From Perognathus longimembris pacificus (taxonomy: Eukaryota; Chordata; Mammalia; Rodentia; Heteromyidae), in assembly GCF_023159225.1 (NCBI RefSeq), contig NC_063169.1, positions 58,987,934-59,051,933 of the forward strand: DNA of 64,000 nt. Direction: 5' to 3'. Both the position numbers and the translations under genes were made by a program. Shown piece by piece: positions 11,173 to 22,439 of the stretch. Numbering within the stretch: position 1 is the first letter of the stretch; each line of letters begins with the position of its first letter. Below the pieces are notes generated by a model, which saw only the letters and a program-made list of their open reading frames with translations, had not been told where the DNA came from and searched no databases.

Positions 11173-11333
11173 ATGTTGCTGTTCAGCTTCCTGACAAGAA
11201 ATCTATAATTATGTATTTAACATCACTGTTTGAGGTGCTACCTCAGCAGATCAGCATAGATGCCATCCGCGAGGTCGAGACTCTCCCCAGGAAATACAAG
11301 AAAGAGTGTGAGGAGGAGGACATTCATATACAG
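11173..11333 (+). CDS. UTRN: Utrophin exon (dystrophin exon 8 equivalent): end of CH2
   Basis: 161 nt against 182 nt in dystrophin exon 8, so the end of the exon is 21 nt shorter. It encodes [20 protein letters not shown] then [20 protein letters not shown], about residues 232-285, and finishes CH2. The tail [13 protein letters not shown] is the acidic start of the linker that leads to the rod. The acceptor is ccatttttag and the donor gtactg. It ends in phase 0. Confidence 0.96.
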
Positions 11334-12419
11334 GTACTGCCATGTTTATATGACAGTGTTTGACACCAGCCATATTTGTTTTCTCACAGGGATCAGAGCA
11401 CAATGTTTCCATGGGGGCGGTGGGGGTGTATCTTGTTTTTTTCATGCATATGACTTTTAGATGCCATTTTTTAGTTAGCCTGCTGTCACAGGCATGTCAA
11501 TAGAAAGTCATAACCAACTTCATTCAGCAGGAAATACATTACTTCACACACCTAAAGATGGATTTGGGGTCTTGGGATGTGAACCTTGCTTCTTCATGAC
11601 CTGAATCAGGCCAACATTCTCATGCCCCAGCTGCCATCTTTGACATTGTGTCATGTGCTCAAGATGACTTTGTTTGTGTCAGTCTTCATTTTTGTCTTAG
11701 ATACTCCCTTTTATTTTCTCTTTTGGGCCCCTAATAACTATATTTCCCATTATATTTTGATAATAAGATTTAACCAGGCCTGGTGGCTCATCTCTGTCAG
11801 CCTAGCTATCCTAAATGTAATGAAGGAGTTGTCACCCTTGCAGCGGAGTCAGAGTGAAAGGGACTGTTAATAGAGTTTAGTGGTTAGGCATGTGAACATG
11901 TCTTTTATTGTTATCTGTTCACTTATGTACACGTGAAAAGTTTTGCTTTAAAAGTTGTAGGATGAGAGTTGGATGTGCAGGTAGAAAGCAGGTTTTAAAG
12001 GAGTTTTTCTCTGATCAGGAACAAAAGAGCAAGAGACAGAGTAGGTGCAGTTTGTGCACTGACGTATACAACTAAGAGCTCAGCTGCTTAATAAGAGTCT
12101 GAGAGAGGTTTATTCCATGACCATTTAGAAAGAAAGACCCAGAGGAAGGCAGGAGAAAAGGTAGGAAGGAAGAAAGAGAGAGACAGAGAAAAAGAATTGA
12201 AAGAAAGGACGGAGAAAAAAAGGAGAAAAGAAAGGGAAAGAAAGGGGGAAAAACACACTGAGGCAGTAATTAACTTAGAGGGCCATTTTCTCGAAAAAAC
12301 AAAATTTACTAAAACCCAAGCACTCAGTAGCCCGGCCTGTATATGTGGCTAAACACATGGGATGTACACTAAAGCGTAACAGACTATGGAGAGCATACGG
12401 ACCATCCTTCTTTAAAAAG
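11334..12419 (+). other. UTRN: Intron part with B1 relic and purine tract
   Basis: A short plus-strand B1 left-end relic lies at about 11774-11870 (gcctggtggctcat...). A purine-rich GAAA/GGAA tract covers about 12130-12260. Nothing else is recognised. Confidence 0.55.
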
Positions 12420-12830
12420 ACCTAGTCAAAGCACAACAAAATAAGTACCAGGAAATAGATACTTGCAAGAGGTGAGTCTGGGGGCCAAGGACAGACAAAT
12501 GAAGGGGAAGACTGGAGACTTCAGACCAGAATTCATTGTGTGTAACACAGAACTGAGAAGTATAAGGGAAAAAGTGGGTCGAAGCGGCGGGGGGGGGGGG
12601 GGGGGGGCGAAGATGTTGAAGTGATGACACAGATCAAGATGCATTGTACACTTGACCCGCTTTGCTAAATGGCATTCGAATCAATACATAACCTAAAATT
12701 AAGTTAGAGGGGAGGGGTGGGTGAGGACGTTGTAAAGGGGTGACATTGATCAAGATGTATTCCGAAACTTGTTTGACGCATGACATCTCCTTTGTACAAC
12801 TCCTTAAAAGAGGATTAAAAAATTAGTCAA
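12420..12830 (+). mobile_element. Unassigned poly(A)-ended repeat with internal duplication, copy 1
   Basis: Homologous to 62530-62920. Contains two diverged units of about 125 nt (each with atcaagatg[c/t]att) and ends cctttgtacaactccttaaa plus an A-rich tail. A run of 19 G lies at 12589-12607. It has no long open frame. Confidence 0.6.
12589..12607. repeat. Poly-G run of 19
   Basis: Uninterrupted G run inside an interspersed repeat, preceded by gaagcggc. Confidence 0.9.
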
Positions 12831-13222
12831 AAAGAAGATGAAGATGCAATGGCAAAAATGCATGTCAAATTCAGTGAGCACATTTCAAGCAGGGGTCAGA
12901 GCAGAGTTCTGGTCTCGGTGTCTTCCTGTAAATTATATCCACTGTTCAAGATCCTCCATGAAATCCCCTCTCTGCGTCCCCCCGGGTTACTTTCCGATCG
13001 CAATCCTTGGTGGCGGCCCAGTGTAACTTCTCTCCCCAACTCTTACCAGAGTCTCCGAGGATGCCCAGCTGATGCGTGCGTGCTGTGCTTGTATTCTTGC
13101 TGTGTGGGTGTCCTGAACCAGCGCTTCCTGATTCCTTCCCTGCATCTCGTCCCGAGTGCTGCCCACCACGTGTCCTCCATCTGCCTCTTGCGTCCCGGTG
13201 ACAGCTGGTTTTGTGTTCCTAG

Positions 13223-13426
13223 AGTGCGGCGTTGGTGGAGGAGCACCCCAGTCCCCGAGCCGAGACCCCCAGCACGGTCACTGAGGTGGACACGGATCTG
13301 GACAGCTATCAGATCGCCCTGGAGGAAGTGCTCACCTGGCTGCTCTCCGCCGAGGACACGTTCCAGGAGCAGGATGACATTTCGGATGATGTAGAGGAGG
13401 TCAAAGACCAGTTTGCCACCCATGAA
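13223..13426 (+). CDS. UTRN: Utrophin exon (dystrophin exon 10 equivalent): linker and start of spectrin repeat 1
   Basis: 204 nt, 68 codons, phase 0 at both ends. The first part, [20 protein letters not shown], is a Pro/Ser/Thr-rich linker; the second part, [20 protein letters not shown], starts the first spectrin-like repeat with its conserved helix A tryptophan. It covers about residues 286-353. Dystrophin has an additional 129-nt exon (exon 9) before this one, and nothing like it is seen in the intron 11334-13222. The linker differs from the human one by several residues. The donor is gtaaat. Confidence 0.95.
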
Positions 13427-13814
13427 GTAAATATCTGTAGTGGACGGGCGGGATCTGTCAGCCGGGCCGTCAGCCGTGTAATTTAGGAGTCGTGATGTTC
13501 CAAGAGGGCTTTGTTAGGAAACTGGTGTGGCTGATTCAGTACCTCCCAATCAGATTTCACATCTTAGTCCTCCGGCAACTTGGGTAGTGTATGCCAACCC
13601 CTGACAGAAGCCAGTGGTCAGTCTGTGCACCGCTCAAGTGTATGACCATTGCGAGGTTCCAGGAAGTGATTATCTTCATTTTTTATATGTTATTAAGCAG
13701 ATGTCATACCAAGGGCCCCCATATGATTTAATGTAGTGAGTGTTGCTTGTTACTTGGAGATGGTGTCATACTGCAGATGTGGAGAATAGTGAAGCAGGTT
13801 TATTTTTGGTGTGG

Positions 13815-14200
13815 TGGTGGTGGTACTGGGGATTGAACTCAGGGCTTTGTGCTTACGAGGCATGTCCTCTGTCACTTCAGACACACCACCAGCTACTTGT
13901 TGCTTTGGTTGTGGTCACCGTAGGGTCTTGCCTTTTGCCTGAGCCAGGCTGGGATGTGATCTCCCTTATTTTTGCTTCCCCATTTTTTATTTTTATTTTT
14001 TGCTGGGTATGACAGACACATGCTTACCATGCCCAGCTATTTGTTCTCAGGCTAATAGACACATGTCGTTCTTCTTAGCCATTGGCTGAGATAGACTCTC
14101 CTTAACTTTTCTTTGCCTGGACTGGCCTTGAACGCGAATCCTGGATCTCCATCTCCCAAGTAGCTAGGATTATAGGCTTGAGCCACTGTGCCTGGCTTGG
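13815..14200 (-). mobile_element. B1-ID dimer and a second B1
   Basis: ID-like part (gggattgaactcagggcttt) with a B1 relic, then a better B1 end at about 14070-14198 (gtagctaggattataggctt). All minus orientation. Confidence 0.7.
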
Positions 14201-14679
14201 TTCTGTTTTTATGTGTGTAGGAAAGTTCTTGGCAGATCTTACATGCTACTTTGGATCCAAAAGAATAGTAATAGCCCATCAGCGGTTGCTCCTACAAGAG
14301 TGTAGTGTTTTTCTTTATTATATCTGTTCCTAATTCCACATTCATGATCTCTTAGCAGTATTATACATTTTTAGAAGCAAGTATTATAGCCTTGTTCTCC
14401 TTGATTTATTCCTCTGTTGACTTATGTCAGGTGCTTATTTCTTATTTGCAATCTTGTATACCCTGCATCCAAGAATACTTGATTGTTACTATACTAGGCT
14501 ACTTTCTTCAAGGCATTGCTATTTAGGTTATGCACTAGTACTTTCTTAAGGTTAGCAGCCCATTCACCAATCAACATGACATAACTCGCTGGATGTCTTT
14601 TTTCCCCCCGACTTAAATTGACTTATAACAGTTACCTGGGGGGGGGGTGATTTCATCGTTACATTTGCACACTTGTTAG

Positions 14680-14861
14680 GCTTTTATGATGGAGCTGACC
14701 GCACACCAGAGCAGCGTGGGCAGTGTCCTGCAGGCTGGCAATCAGCTCATCACACAAGGCACTCTCTCGGATGAAGAGGAGTTTGAGATCCAGGAGCAGA
14801 TGACCCTGCTGAACGCAAGATGGGAGGCACTCAGGGTGGAAAGCATGGAGCGGCAGTCCCG
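14680..14861 (+). CDS. UTRN: Utrophin exon (dystrophin exon 11 equivalent): spectrin repeat 1
   Basis: 182 nt, as in dystrophin exon 11, ending after two bases of an Arg codon. It encodes [20 protein letters not shown] and [20 protein letters not shown], helices B and C of repeat 1, about residues 354-414. The [16 protein letters not shown] ending carries the helix C tryptophan that packs against helix A. The acceptor cttgttag is close to a run of G residues at 14639-14647. The donor is gtgagt. Confidence 0.97.
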
Positions 14862-15513
14862 GTGAGTGGCACCTAAGAGGGGGGACACTTCTTCCGTGGA
14901 GTGCCTTGCATCGTGGAGCTCAAGTGGAAGTGGGCATGACTTTGAAAAGCAACGTCGGGGTAGAACTAGCCTGGTGACATTCTCTGTTCTGTGTGTCACA
15001 TTGCTGGAATGTGACACGATCTTCATTTCCTCTTTGATATGTTCACCACGCTTAAAGGTCAGAGTTGCGAAAGGCAAGTGAGTGAAAAGAGGAGAGGCAT
15101 TTCACACCGACAGGAAGCTGTGCAATCCGGCAGTGGCATTAACATTGGCAAACCTAACTGGACATGAGGACAGGATCATGCCACATAGACCTGTTATCCA
15201 GTGTTCTTCTGTGGTCCATTTTACTTCATGCGTTGTGTGTAGTACATTCCATTACCATTTCCAGCTATTTAATAAGCAGGAATTCCTGATTGAAGAAACA
15301 ATGCCTCAGATACGAATGCAGGCTGCTGTTACATTCTGTGATTACATTGTATGGACTGAAAGTATTTTGTTTTCCTGGGTTCTATATTTAAAGAGTCCAT
15401 GCTCTTTAAATAGTCTGGCAGGGCTGTGTTCCCTTGATCCCTCTCCCTGATGCCTGAGCAAGGGAACCCACAGTGGGAACAATGCTCTGTCTCTCGCTTG
15501 CTTCCCCTGCCAG
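14862..15513 (+). other. UTRN: Intron without recognised repeats
   Basis: 650-nt intron between the exons equivalent to dystrophin exons 11 and 12. I see no interspersed repeat. A 122-codon frame at 15082-15450 has no recognisable features. Confidence 0.55.
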
Positions 15514-15664
15514 GCTGCACGATGTGCTGATGGATTTGCAAAAGAAGCAGCTGCAGCAGCTCTCGGCCTGGTTAACCCTCACGGAAGATCGCATCCAGAA
15601 GATGGAAACCCGTCCCCTCGAGGATGACCTACCATCCCTGCAAAAACTGATTGAAGAGCACAAA
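15514..15664 (+). CDS. UTRN: Utrophin exon (dystrophin exon 12 equivalent): spectrin repeat 2
   Basis: 151 nt, the length of dystrophin exon 12. It starts on the last base of the split Arg codon and encodes [20 protein letters not shown] and [20 protein letters not shown], about residues 414-464. LSAWLTLTE is the helix A core of repeat 2. Compared with the human sequence as remembered, it has a few conservative changes (for example RPLEDDLPS for CPLDDDVKS). The donor is gtaaag; the exon ends in phase 0. Confidence 0.97.
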
Positions 15665-16702
15665 GTAAAGCTACCTCTTGTTTCCTTCCTATCCATTAGC
15701 ATCCTCAGGGCCCATGGTTTCTATCAGTGTGGTGTTGTCCTAGCATGGAGTTCATGTGGGAATTTCACTTTTCTGAGCCTGGGATGACAGCACAGGTATA
15801 GAAAAGCACGTCACGTAGGTGTGCACAGTTTTCTTGTGAATGTGTGTACCTTGCATTAGATTGGATGCACCAGTAGTTAAGAAAAAACCTAAGTGTTGAC
15901 ACCAGTGCCAGGTGTGGGTTGAGAAGGTAATCCTGAGATGAACTGATGCCAAAGTTTGTAACAAATCATTTGTCCCTTTTCTGAAGGAAGAGAAGGGTAT
16001 CGGGCTTTGGGTGAGGAACCCAGGGTTTGAAGGATTATTTAATTTGAGCACAAACATTTCATAGATATTCTTACCATAGTTACGATAAGCAAAAGCAGTG
16101 TAAAATAACTTCTCTGTAGATTCAAGAATTTATTGATCAATGAAACATCTAGATAATTGATTAATAAAGCTGCTTTAGGGCTACATTAAATACTACTCAA
16201 TAGGCATTTCATGTTGCTGTTGATAGTGCTTAAACAAATTACCTCTCCGTGGGTGTCTGATGACTGTACTTTCCCTACAGAAGAGGGAGGAAGAGGCCTC
16301 CATATGCCTTTAGTTGCTTTCTTGAGTAGATAATTAGAATAGCTTCAGCATAGCTGATAGACTTCTAGTGTTTCTTTCTTGATACTGGACCAGCTACATC
16401 TTTGGCTCTGTATATTAGTAGTTTTTACTCACTAATTCTCTATTCTTTTTTGGATCTTAATTCCTAGTATAGACCCCCAGCTCTTTTATAATTTTGGGGG
16501 GAGAGGCAGAATGCAAATGATGATGACCCATTTATGATCTGCTGTCAGTTTTGCATTTTTATACTACTTGGGTTCATACCGAGTTGTAAAGATGTATAAC
16601 AGGCTTGTTTCATTACTAGGACACTTAGGGTAATGATCGGAAATTTACATAGGATGCCTCATTAGGTACCCTTAATGACTATTGACAATGGAGTGGATTT
16701 TA
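15665..16702 (+). other. UTRN: Intron part without recognised repeats
   Basis: About 1 kb of AT-rich intron sequence ahead of the IDL-Geo insertion at 16703. Nothing specific is recognised. Confidence 0.5.
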
Positions 16703-16916
16703 TTTTTATTTATTTATTTTTTTGGCCAGTCCTGGGCCTTGGACTCCGGGCCTGAGCACCATCCCTGGCTTCTTCCTGCTCAAGGCTAGCACTCTGCCAC
16801 CTGAGCCACAGCGCCCCTTCTGGCCGTTTTCCATATATGTGGTGCTGGGGAATCGAACTGAGAGCTTCATGTGTAGGAGGCAAGCACTCTTGCCACTAGT
16901 CCATATTCCCAGCCCT
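16703..16916 (-). mobile_element. IDL-Geo SINE
   Basis: Minus orientation, about 70 nt upstream of an exon. Target duplication tggagtggatttta at 16689-16702 and 16917-16930. Confidence 0.93.
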
Positions 16917-16985
16917 TGGAGTGGATTTTAAATAGGTAAATGTGCAAAAGTAGAAATAACACTTTTAACTTTTTATTTTCTCTAG

Positions 16986-17105
16986 AGTTTGCAAAATGAT
17001 CTTGAGGCTGAACAGGTAAAGGTGAATTCCTTGACACACATGGTGGTCATAGTTGATGAAAACAGTGGCGAGAGTGCTACGGCTGTTCTGGAAGACCAGC
17101 TGCAG
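16986..17105 (+). CDS. UTRN: Utrophin exon (dystrophin exon 13 equivalent): spectrin repeat 2
   Basis: 120 nt, 40 codons, phase 0 at both ends, as dystrophin exon 13. It encodes [20 protein letters not shown] and [20 protein letters not shown], about residues 465-504, in helix B of repeat 2. The acceptor tctctag follows an IDL-Geo SINE whose target duplication ends about 55 nt upstream. The donor is gtaaga. Confidence 0.97.
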
Positions 17106-17194
17106 GTAAGAACCTGTGTTCCAAGGGCCACTTGGGGGTACCAGGCTTTATGATCAGCCTCATTGTTTACCCGGAAGGATAGAAGGAAAACTTA

Positions 17195-17530
17195 CTGTGC
17201 TAGTCAGGTTTTCATTATCCTAACAGAATACCAGAGGCAGGCTACTTAATAAGGAAGAGAGGCTTATTTAGCTGAGTTTAGCATAGCAGGGCATAGGTTC
17301 TGGGTGAAGGTCCCCCTTGGCTACATTCCATCATGGCAGGAGCATGCGCATGTCTGTCTGTGTAGTGTCTGTCCTCCCTACAAAGCCCCAGTGTTCAGTC
17401 ATGGTGGCACCACTCTAATGACTTACTCTCATCTAGACACCTACAGATAGCCTGCCCCTACACACCGTAATCACATTAAGTTTCTGCCCTCTTTATGGCA
17501 TTCACACAAGACTTTAAACTCCTACATGAC
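17195..17530 (-). mobile_element. MaLR-type LTR relic
   Basis: Minus orientation; tgctagtcaggttttcatta, agaggcttatttagctgagt and the later part tctaatgacttactctcatc fit the family pattern. Non-coding and decayed. Confidence 0.6.
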
Positions 17531-17907
17531 TTGGAGGACAAATCATAACACCTTCTTTGGGCTTCACTTCCCATTTGGAGTTGTGCAGCCTGTGGGTTTT
17601 AAGAGCACTGAGGTAAGGCTCCCTTACTTCAGCTCTTGGGGTGAGTGGATGGGGCTGGCTGGACGGCTTAATTGGATTCCGTAGCACAGGAAGTGAGCGC
17701 ATTTGGCCCACAGCATCATGGGAAGAGTTTGTGAACATGTAGCTTCTAGTCTCTGCTGTGGGGAAAGTTTGGGCAGTGAGTCTACATTGTGAAGGAAATG
17801 TAGGTGATTATTAGAATTTGGTAATTTTAGGCATGTAGGATTGGCTATCCTGTTTGTTTTGGTAGATTCACAAATGGGTTTCAACATTTTTGGGAAGCCT
17901 GCTACAA

Positions 17908-17980
17908 TGCTTTTCCTCCTCCTCCTTCTCCTCCTCTTCCTTCTTCCTTCTTCCTTACCTCCTCTTCCTCCTTTTCCTTC
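17908..17980. repeat. Polypyrimidine CCT/TTC tract
   Basis: Imperfect TCC and TTCC units with very few purines on the plus strand. Confidence 0.85.
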
Positions 17981-17999
17981 CACAAGGCAATAGTATTCC

Positions 18000-18225
18000 T
18001 ACTTTTCTTTTCTTTGTTGGTTATCTTTCAAATATGGCCTCACAGTTTTGCCAGGCTAATCTGGACTTGGATTCTCCTTATGTCTCTTACATAGTTGGAA
18101 TGACAATGGCAGCACTGTGCCTAGCTTATTTGTTGAGATTGGGTCTCATTAATTTTTACCATGATTGGCTTCCTCACTTCGTCATAGGTAGCTGGGATTA
18201 GAGATATGGGCTACCAGTCTTAGCC
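18000..18225 (-). mobile_element. Two B1 relics
   Basis: Two diverged minus-strand B1 monomers in tandem, the second ending aggtagctgggattagagat. Confidence 0.6.
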
Positions 18226-18961
18226 ATCCATATAAAGAGATGTATTGTATTTCATTTAATAGTGCTTGGATTACCTAGGATGTCATTGCCAATTCTTTGA
18301 TAATGTAACTTCATATGTGAAATCCCTTTTTGTTTGTAATATTTAAAGTTGACCAGTGGCTCTAAGACTTCATTGCAGTAGTGTTTAGGTATAACAGTAA
18401 TTTGAGAGGTAGCTGTTTACATCGTGAGTATTTGGCATTGAGGAAACAAGTTGAAAGATGAAGTGATCTCTTAAGATGTCAGTAGACAATGAATTATGCC
18501 AAGATGGGGCCAGAGACTTGCCTTTGGGCTTTGTATTCTTTCCTTGGTATGTTCTGAAAAGTTTATGCTGTCATCAGATATCAAAACAGGATAATATGAA
18601 TTAAGTAATTCATGTTTACAAGTACGTAAGTGGAAGTACATTTTATCATTTGTCAATCATTTATGAAATCACAATACAATTTTTAATTTGGGAAAATCCT
18701 GACTTTTAAAAGTTAATCAGACTTCTTGTTCAGTATTACTTACACATGAAAGGTTTTACTTGTTCCTGCAGAATGTTCTCTTGATCATCCTGTAATGTAA
18801 CAGAGCAAATTGTTAAGCATTTTATTATTTTATAGTAATAAAACATTCTCTCATTTAAAACATAGTTTTTGTAAGGTTAGACATTTTTCCTAATTATATT
18901 ACTATGAACAAAAGCTTTCTTGGCATGTATTGCTTTTTTTTTTTGTTTTAAATTTTTTTTT

Positions 18962-19310
18962 GCAGTACTGGGGCTTGAACTCGGGGTCTTCTATCTTCTA
19001 GATAGGTACTCTACCACTTGCACTACTTTACCAGTCTCTCTTTGCACTGGTTGTTCTCAAGATAGTATCTTGCTTTATGCTGAGCCAGCCTATCTTCCAT
19101 TTGTGTTTCCCTTTGTCATGGGGTGACAGGTGCGGGCACCATTGGACCCAGACTTTGTGCTTCCCTAGAGCTTGGATTGACTGAGGCACGTCACGACACC
19201 CAGCCGTGGACTGAGATGGTGTTGTGCAAACTTTTATGTCTGGGCTGGTCTCCGAAGCTAGTATCTCCTGGTGGCTACTTCCCAAGTAGCTAAGATGATA
19301 ACCACAGCTG
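18962..19310 (-). mobile_element. B1-ID dimer and a second B1
   Basis: ID-like part ttgaactcggggtcttctat with B1, then a second B1 end near 19210-19310 (cccaagtagctaagatgata). Minus orientation. Confidence 0.65.
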
Positions 19311-19681
19311 ACTACTTGCTTTATTTTAAAAGATCATAATAACCAGAAGAATTTGAAGTACAAAAGAATTAGGAACTTTTGCCGTCTTCCACAGTGTACA
19401 TTAAAATGTGACATTATTGTATAAGAATAGAGAAATGGAAGGTGCATGATAGAGCTCCTCTCTCCCCATAGGCACAAGGTCCAGTTGTGTTGCTTGGTAG
19501 CTCGGTAAAGTGAAACAATTTAAAGCCTGCATTTATAGCCCACATTATTTTAAATTATTATTTTAAATCAATGTTTGTAAAACTTTTGTAAAAATTGCTT
19601 CTTTTAAATAAAGCACAGTGGCATCATGAGTTCCTCCCTCTTGGGGCTGTGCTGACAATGGCTGGTTTCTTCCTTCCTTAG

Positions 19682-19783
19682 AAACTTGGTGAGCGCTGGA
19701 CAGCTGTGTGCCGGTGGACTGAAGAACGCTGGAATAGGTTACAAGAAATCAATATATTGTGGCAGGAATTATTGGAGGAACAG
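19682..19783 (+). CDS. UTRN: Utrophin exon (dystrophin exon 14 equivalent): spectrin repeats 2-3
   Basis: 102 nt, 34 codons, same length as dystrophin exon 14. It encodes [20 protein letters not shown] and [14 protein letters not shown], about residues 505-538. The three tryptophans of helix C of repeat 2 and the LWQELL start of the next linker are as in human utrophin. The acceptor is ttccttccttag and the donor gtatga. Confidence 0.97.
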
Positions 19784-19905
19784 GTATGAAACACTGTTAC
19801 CCATCAGAGACAAAAATAAAATGAAAAGCAGCTCATCTTTTACTATAACATTAGAATGAAGTTGTGATCTTTTCTTTGAAAGGAAAATTTATAAGTTATT
19901 ATTAT

Positions 19906-20160
19906 TATTAGTTTGTACGTGTGTGTGCGTGCCAGTATTGGGGCTTGAATTTAGGGCTTAGGCTCTGTTCCTTCGCTTTTTCACTCAAGGCTGGTATTCT
20001 AACACCTTTGAGCTACAGCTCCATTTCCAGTGTTTCGGTGGTTAGTCGGAGATAAGAGTCTCATAGACTTTCCCTCCTGGCTTGGATTTGAACCAACATC
20101 CTCAGATCTCAGCCTTGTGAGTAGCTAGGGTTACGAGTGTGAATCACTGGTGCCTGGCTA
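19906..20160 (-). mobile_element. B1-Geo composite SINE
   Basis: Minus-strand copy starting at a short GT run and ending gtgaatcactggtgcctggc. Confidence 0.86.
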
Positions 20161-21120
20161 TTTATTATTTTAAAAATCAGATTTCTATCTATTTTGCAAC
20201 CGGTTCATCAAGATCATGTTCTGTGACTTCTTGGTAGTAATACTTAATTTGATCTGTGTTCATTATTCATGGACATGCTATGATCTCAATTTATTAGACA
20301 TTATGAAGTGATTATAATTGGATTTATGTTGGGCAATGTATTTGAATTTGTACCCATAAGACTCCCGGCCTATGATCTGTGCTCAACAAATAATGAATAT
20401 ACAAATCCACTGTCTATATTTTAAACCTTAAAGTACCAGAATTTTTCTTCACTTTTTACTAGGGAAAATACTGAAATGAATGGGCAACTATTTTTTGGCC
20501 TTGCCTTTCATTAAGCCCTCAGTTGGCATACTTTTTCCGAAAAAGATCAGCACAAGAAGTGAAATGAAGAAGCCGAGCTGCCCCTTTAGCTCTTCAGTGG
20601 GTGTGATGACTCTCAGCCTATACTTCATCCTGGCAGAAAAGCAGCTGTGGAAACACAATGCAAAGAAGCATAACTTTTCTCCCCAGAGGCCGGACAGTTG
20701 TGGTCTCAAAAGTCAGCAGTTTTCTATCCCTACCTCTCGGTGTCGCTTTGATAATTTTAAGAGCATTTCAGTTCCATCCATAGAAAGCAGCTGCATTCTC
20801 TTCTTGAGGTAGAGAAACCACAGCTAGGATGTTTTGTGGTTTACTAAACACAGTGGTAGATTGTATGTCTCCAATGTTAGGTTGGAAAGTTTGTCCAAAT
20901 AAATTATCAATTACTACATTCCCCTTATCTTTTTTTAATTGCATAATGGGCTGATTATGATTTCTGAAATATTTATGTTGTACTTGACCAATATATTTGT
21001 ATCTACTTGGAACTCTTGGATCAGAGTGTCACATAGAAGTATTAAGAATTCAATCTTCCATGACCATGAGAGACATTATTTGCCAGAGAAAACCAGAATA
21101 ATTTTATAACTTAAAAAAAG
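20161..21120 (+). other. UTRN: Intron part without recognised repeats
   Basis: AT-rich intron sequence. A 110-codon frame at 20480-20812 has no domain or homologue that I recognise and is taken as chance. Confidence 0.5.
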
Positions 21121-21127
21121 ATTATAA

Positions 21128-21317
21128 GGGGCTGGGGATATAGCCTAGTGGCAAGAGTGCCTGCCTCGGATACACGAGGCCCTAGGTTCGATTCCCCAGC
21201 ACCCCATATACAGTAAACGGCCAGAAGCGGCGCTGTGGCTCAAGTGGCAGAGTGCTTGCCTTGAGCGGGAAGAAGCCAGGGACAGTGCTCAGGCCCTGAG
21301 CCCAAGGCCCACGACTG

Positions 21318-21350
<33 letters not shown>
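21128..21350 (+). mobile_element. IDL-Geo SINE, young subfamily
   Basis: Full-length plus-strand copy with a pure A tail of about 30 nt, the longest here, which suggests a recent insertion. Short duplication attataa on both sides. Followed immediately by another copy. Confidence 0.93.
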
Positions 21351-21352
<2 letters not shown>

Positions 21353-21371
21353 ATAAAACTAGAGTGGCTGG

Positions 21372-21570
21372 AGGCTGAGAATATGGCCTAGTGGTAAAGT
21401 GCTCACCTCATATGCATGAAGCCCTGGGTTCGATTCCTCAGCATCATAAAAAGCTGGAAGTGGCACAGTGGCTCAGGGGTAGAGTGCTAGCTTTGAGCAA
21501 AAAGAAGCCAGGGATAGTAGTGCTCAGGCTCTGAGTTCAAGCCCCAGGACTGGCAAACAAACAAACAAAA
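21372..21570 (+). mobile_element. IDL-Geo SINE, older copy
   Basis: Plus-strand copy with many substitutions and an (ACAAA)n-type tail, yet flanked by a perfect 16-bp duplication (aaactagagtggctgg at 21356-21371 and 21571-21586). Confidence 0.92.
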
Positions 21571-22439
21571 AAACTAGAGTGGCTGGTACCTTGGACACTT
21601 ATGTCACTTGAAGTTTTTAATCTACTCACTTTCTGCTAGCATAGGGCATTGTAGTCATTTCTGTGTGCATACATGTGTGTGCATGTGTGTGAGTTTATGT
21701 GTGTATGTTTGTGCAACCCTGTGTGTACTGTCTACACCTCTGTTCTATTTGATGGGTAGTTACGTGCCTATCTGATATGTCCCATATGAGACTGAGGAGT
21801 ACATCCAGATTTGTCTTCAATTTTCTTCCTCCGTTTCTTTCTTTTCGGGTTGAAATATAGAGGTGAGACAGAGTTGTCAAGTAAATTAATGAGACAGTTG
21901 AGAAAGGATGATTCCAGTTGCCAATACAGAACCAAGCTCTCCTCCCTCCCCCCACCCCTCAGTTATGTAGAAAATGCTTTCTGTAGAACATGCTACATTT
22001 GGGGGAGAATTACCTCAGTGTACTATAGTTGCTTTCCATTTCTCCAAAGTTATCTCTATCTTAATGTCTTCTCTGCGAGAAACATGCAATTTTGACCAAT
22101 GACTTTTAAACATTGTTATTAATAGCTCCAGACCATTGTAAGCCATATCCTTTCCTCATGTGGTTTAGAACTTTGACCATTAGTGTTGTTTTCTGCACAG
22201 TGCCATGGAAAGACCTTAGGTTAGGACTGAGGGTCCTTGATCTAGCTTGACCACCTATTAGCCAGTGGATCTCCAACATTCAACCTGACTTGTCTCTTCC
22301 CCAGTCTTTAAAAAGAGAGCCTGGAACAGTACAACCTCTGAGCTTCCCTCTACTTTTAGATTTATGATAGGATTCTTTTGGAGAGACTTGGATGATGGAC
22401 TTAGCATTTTTCATCTAGCTACCTTCCTGAGATTTAGGT

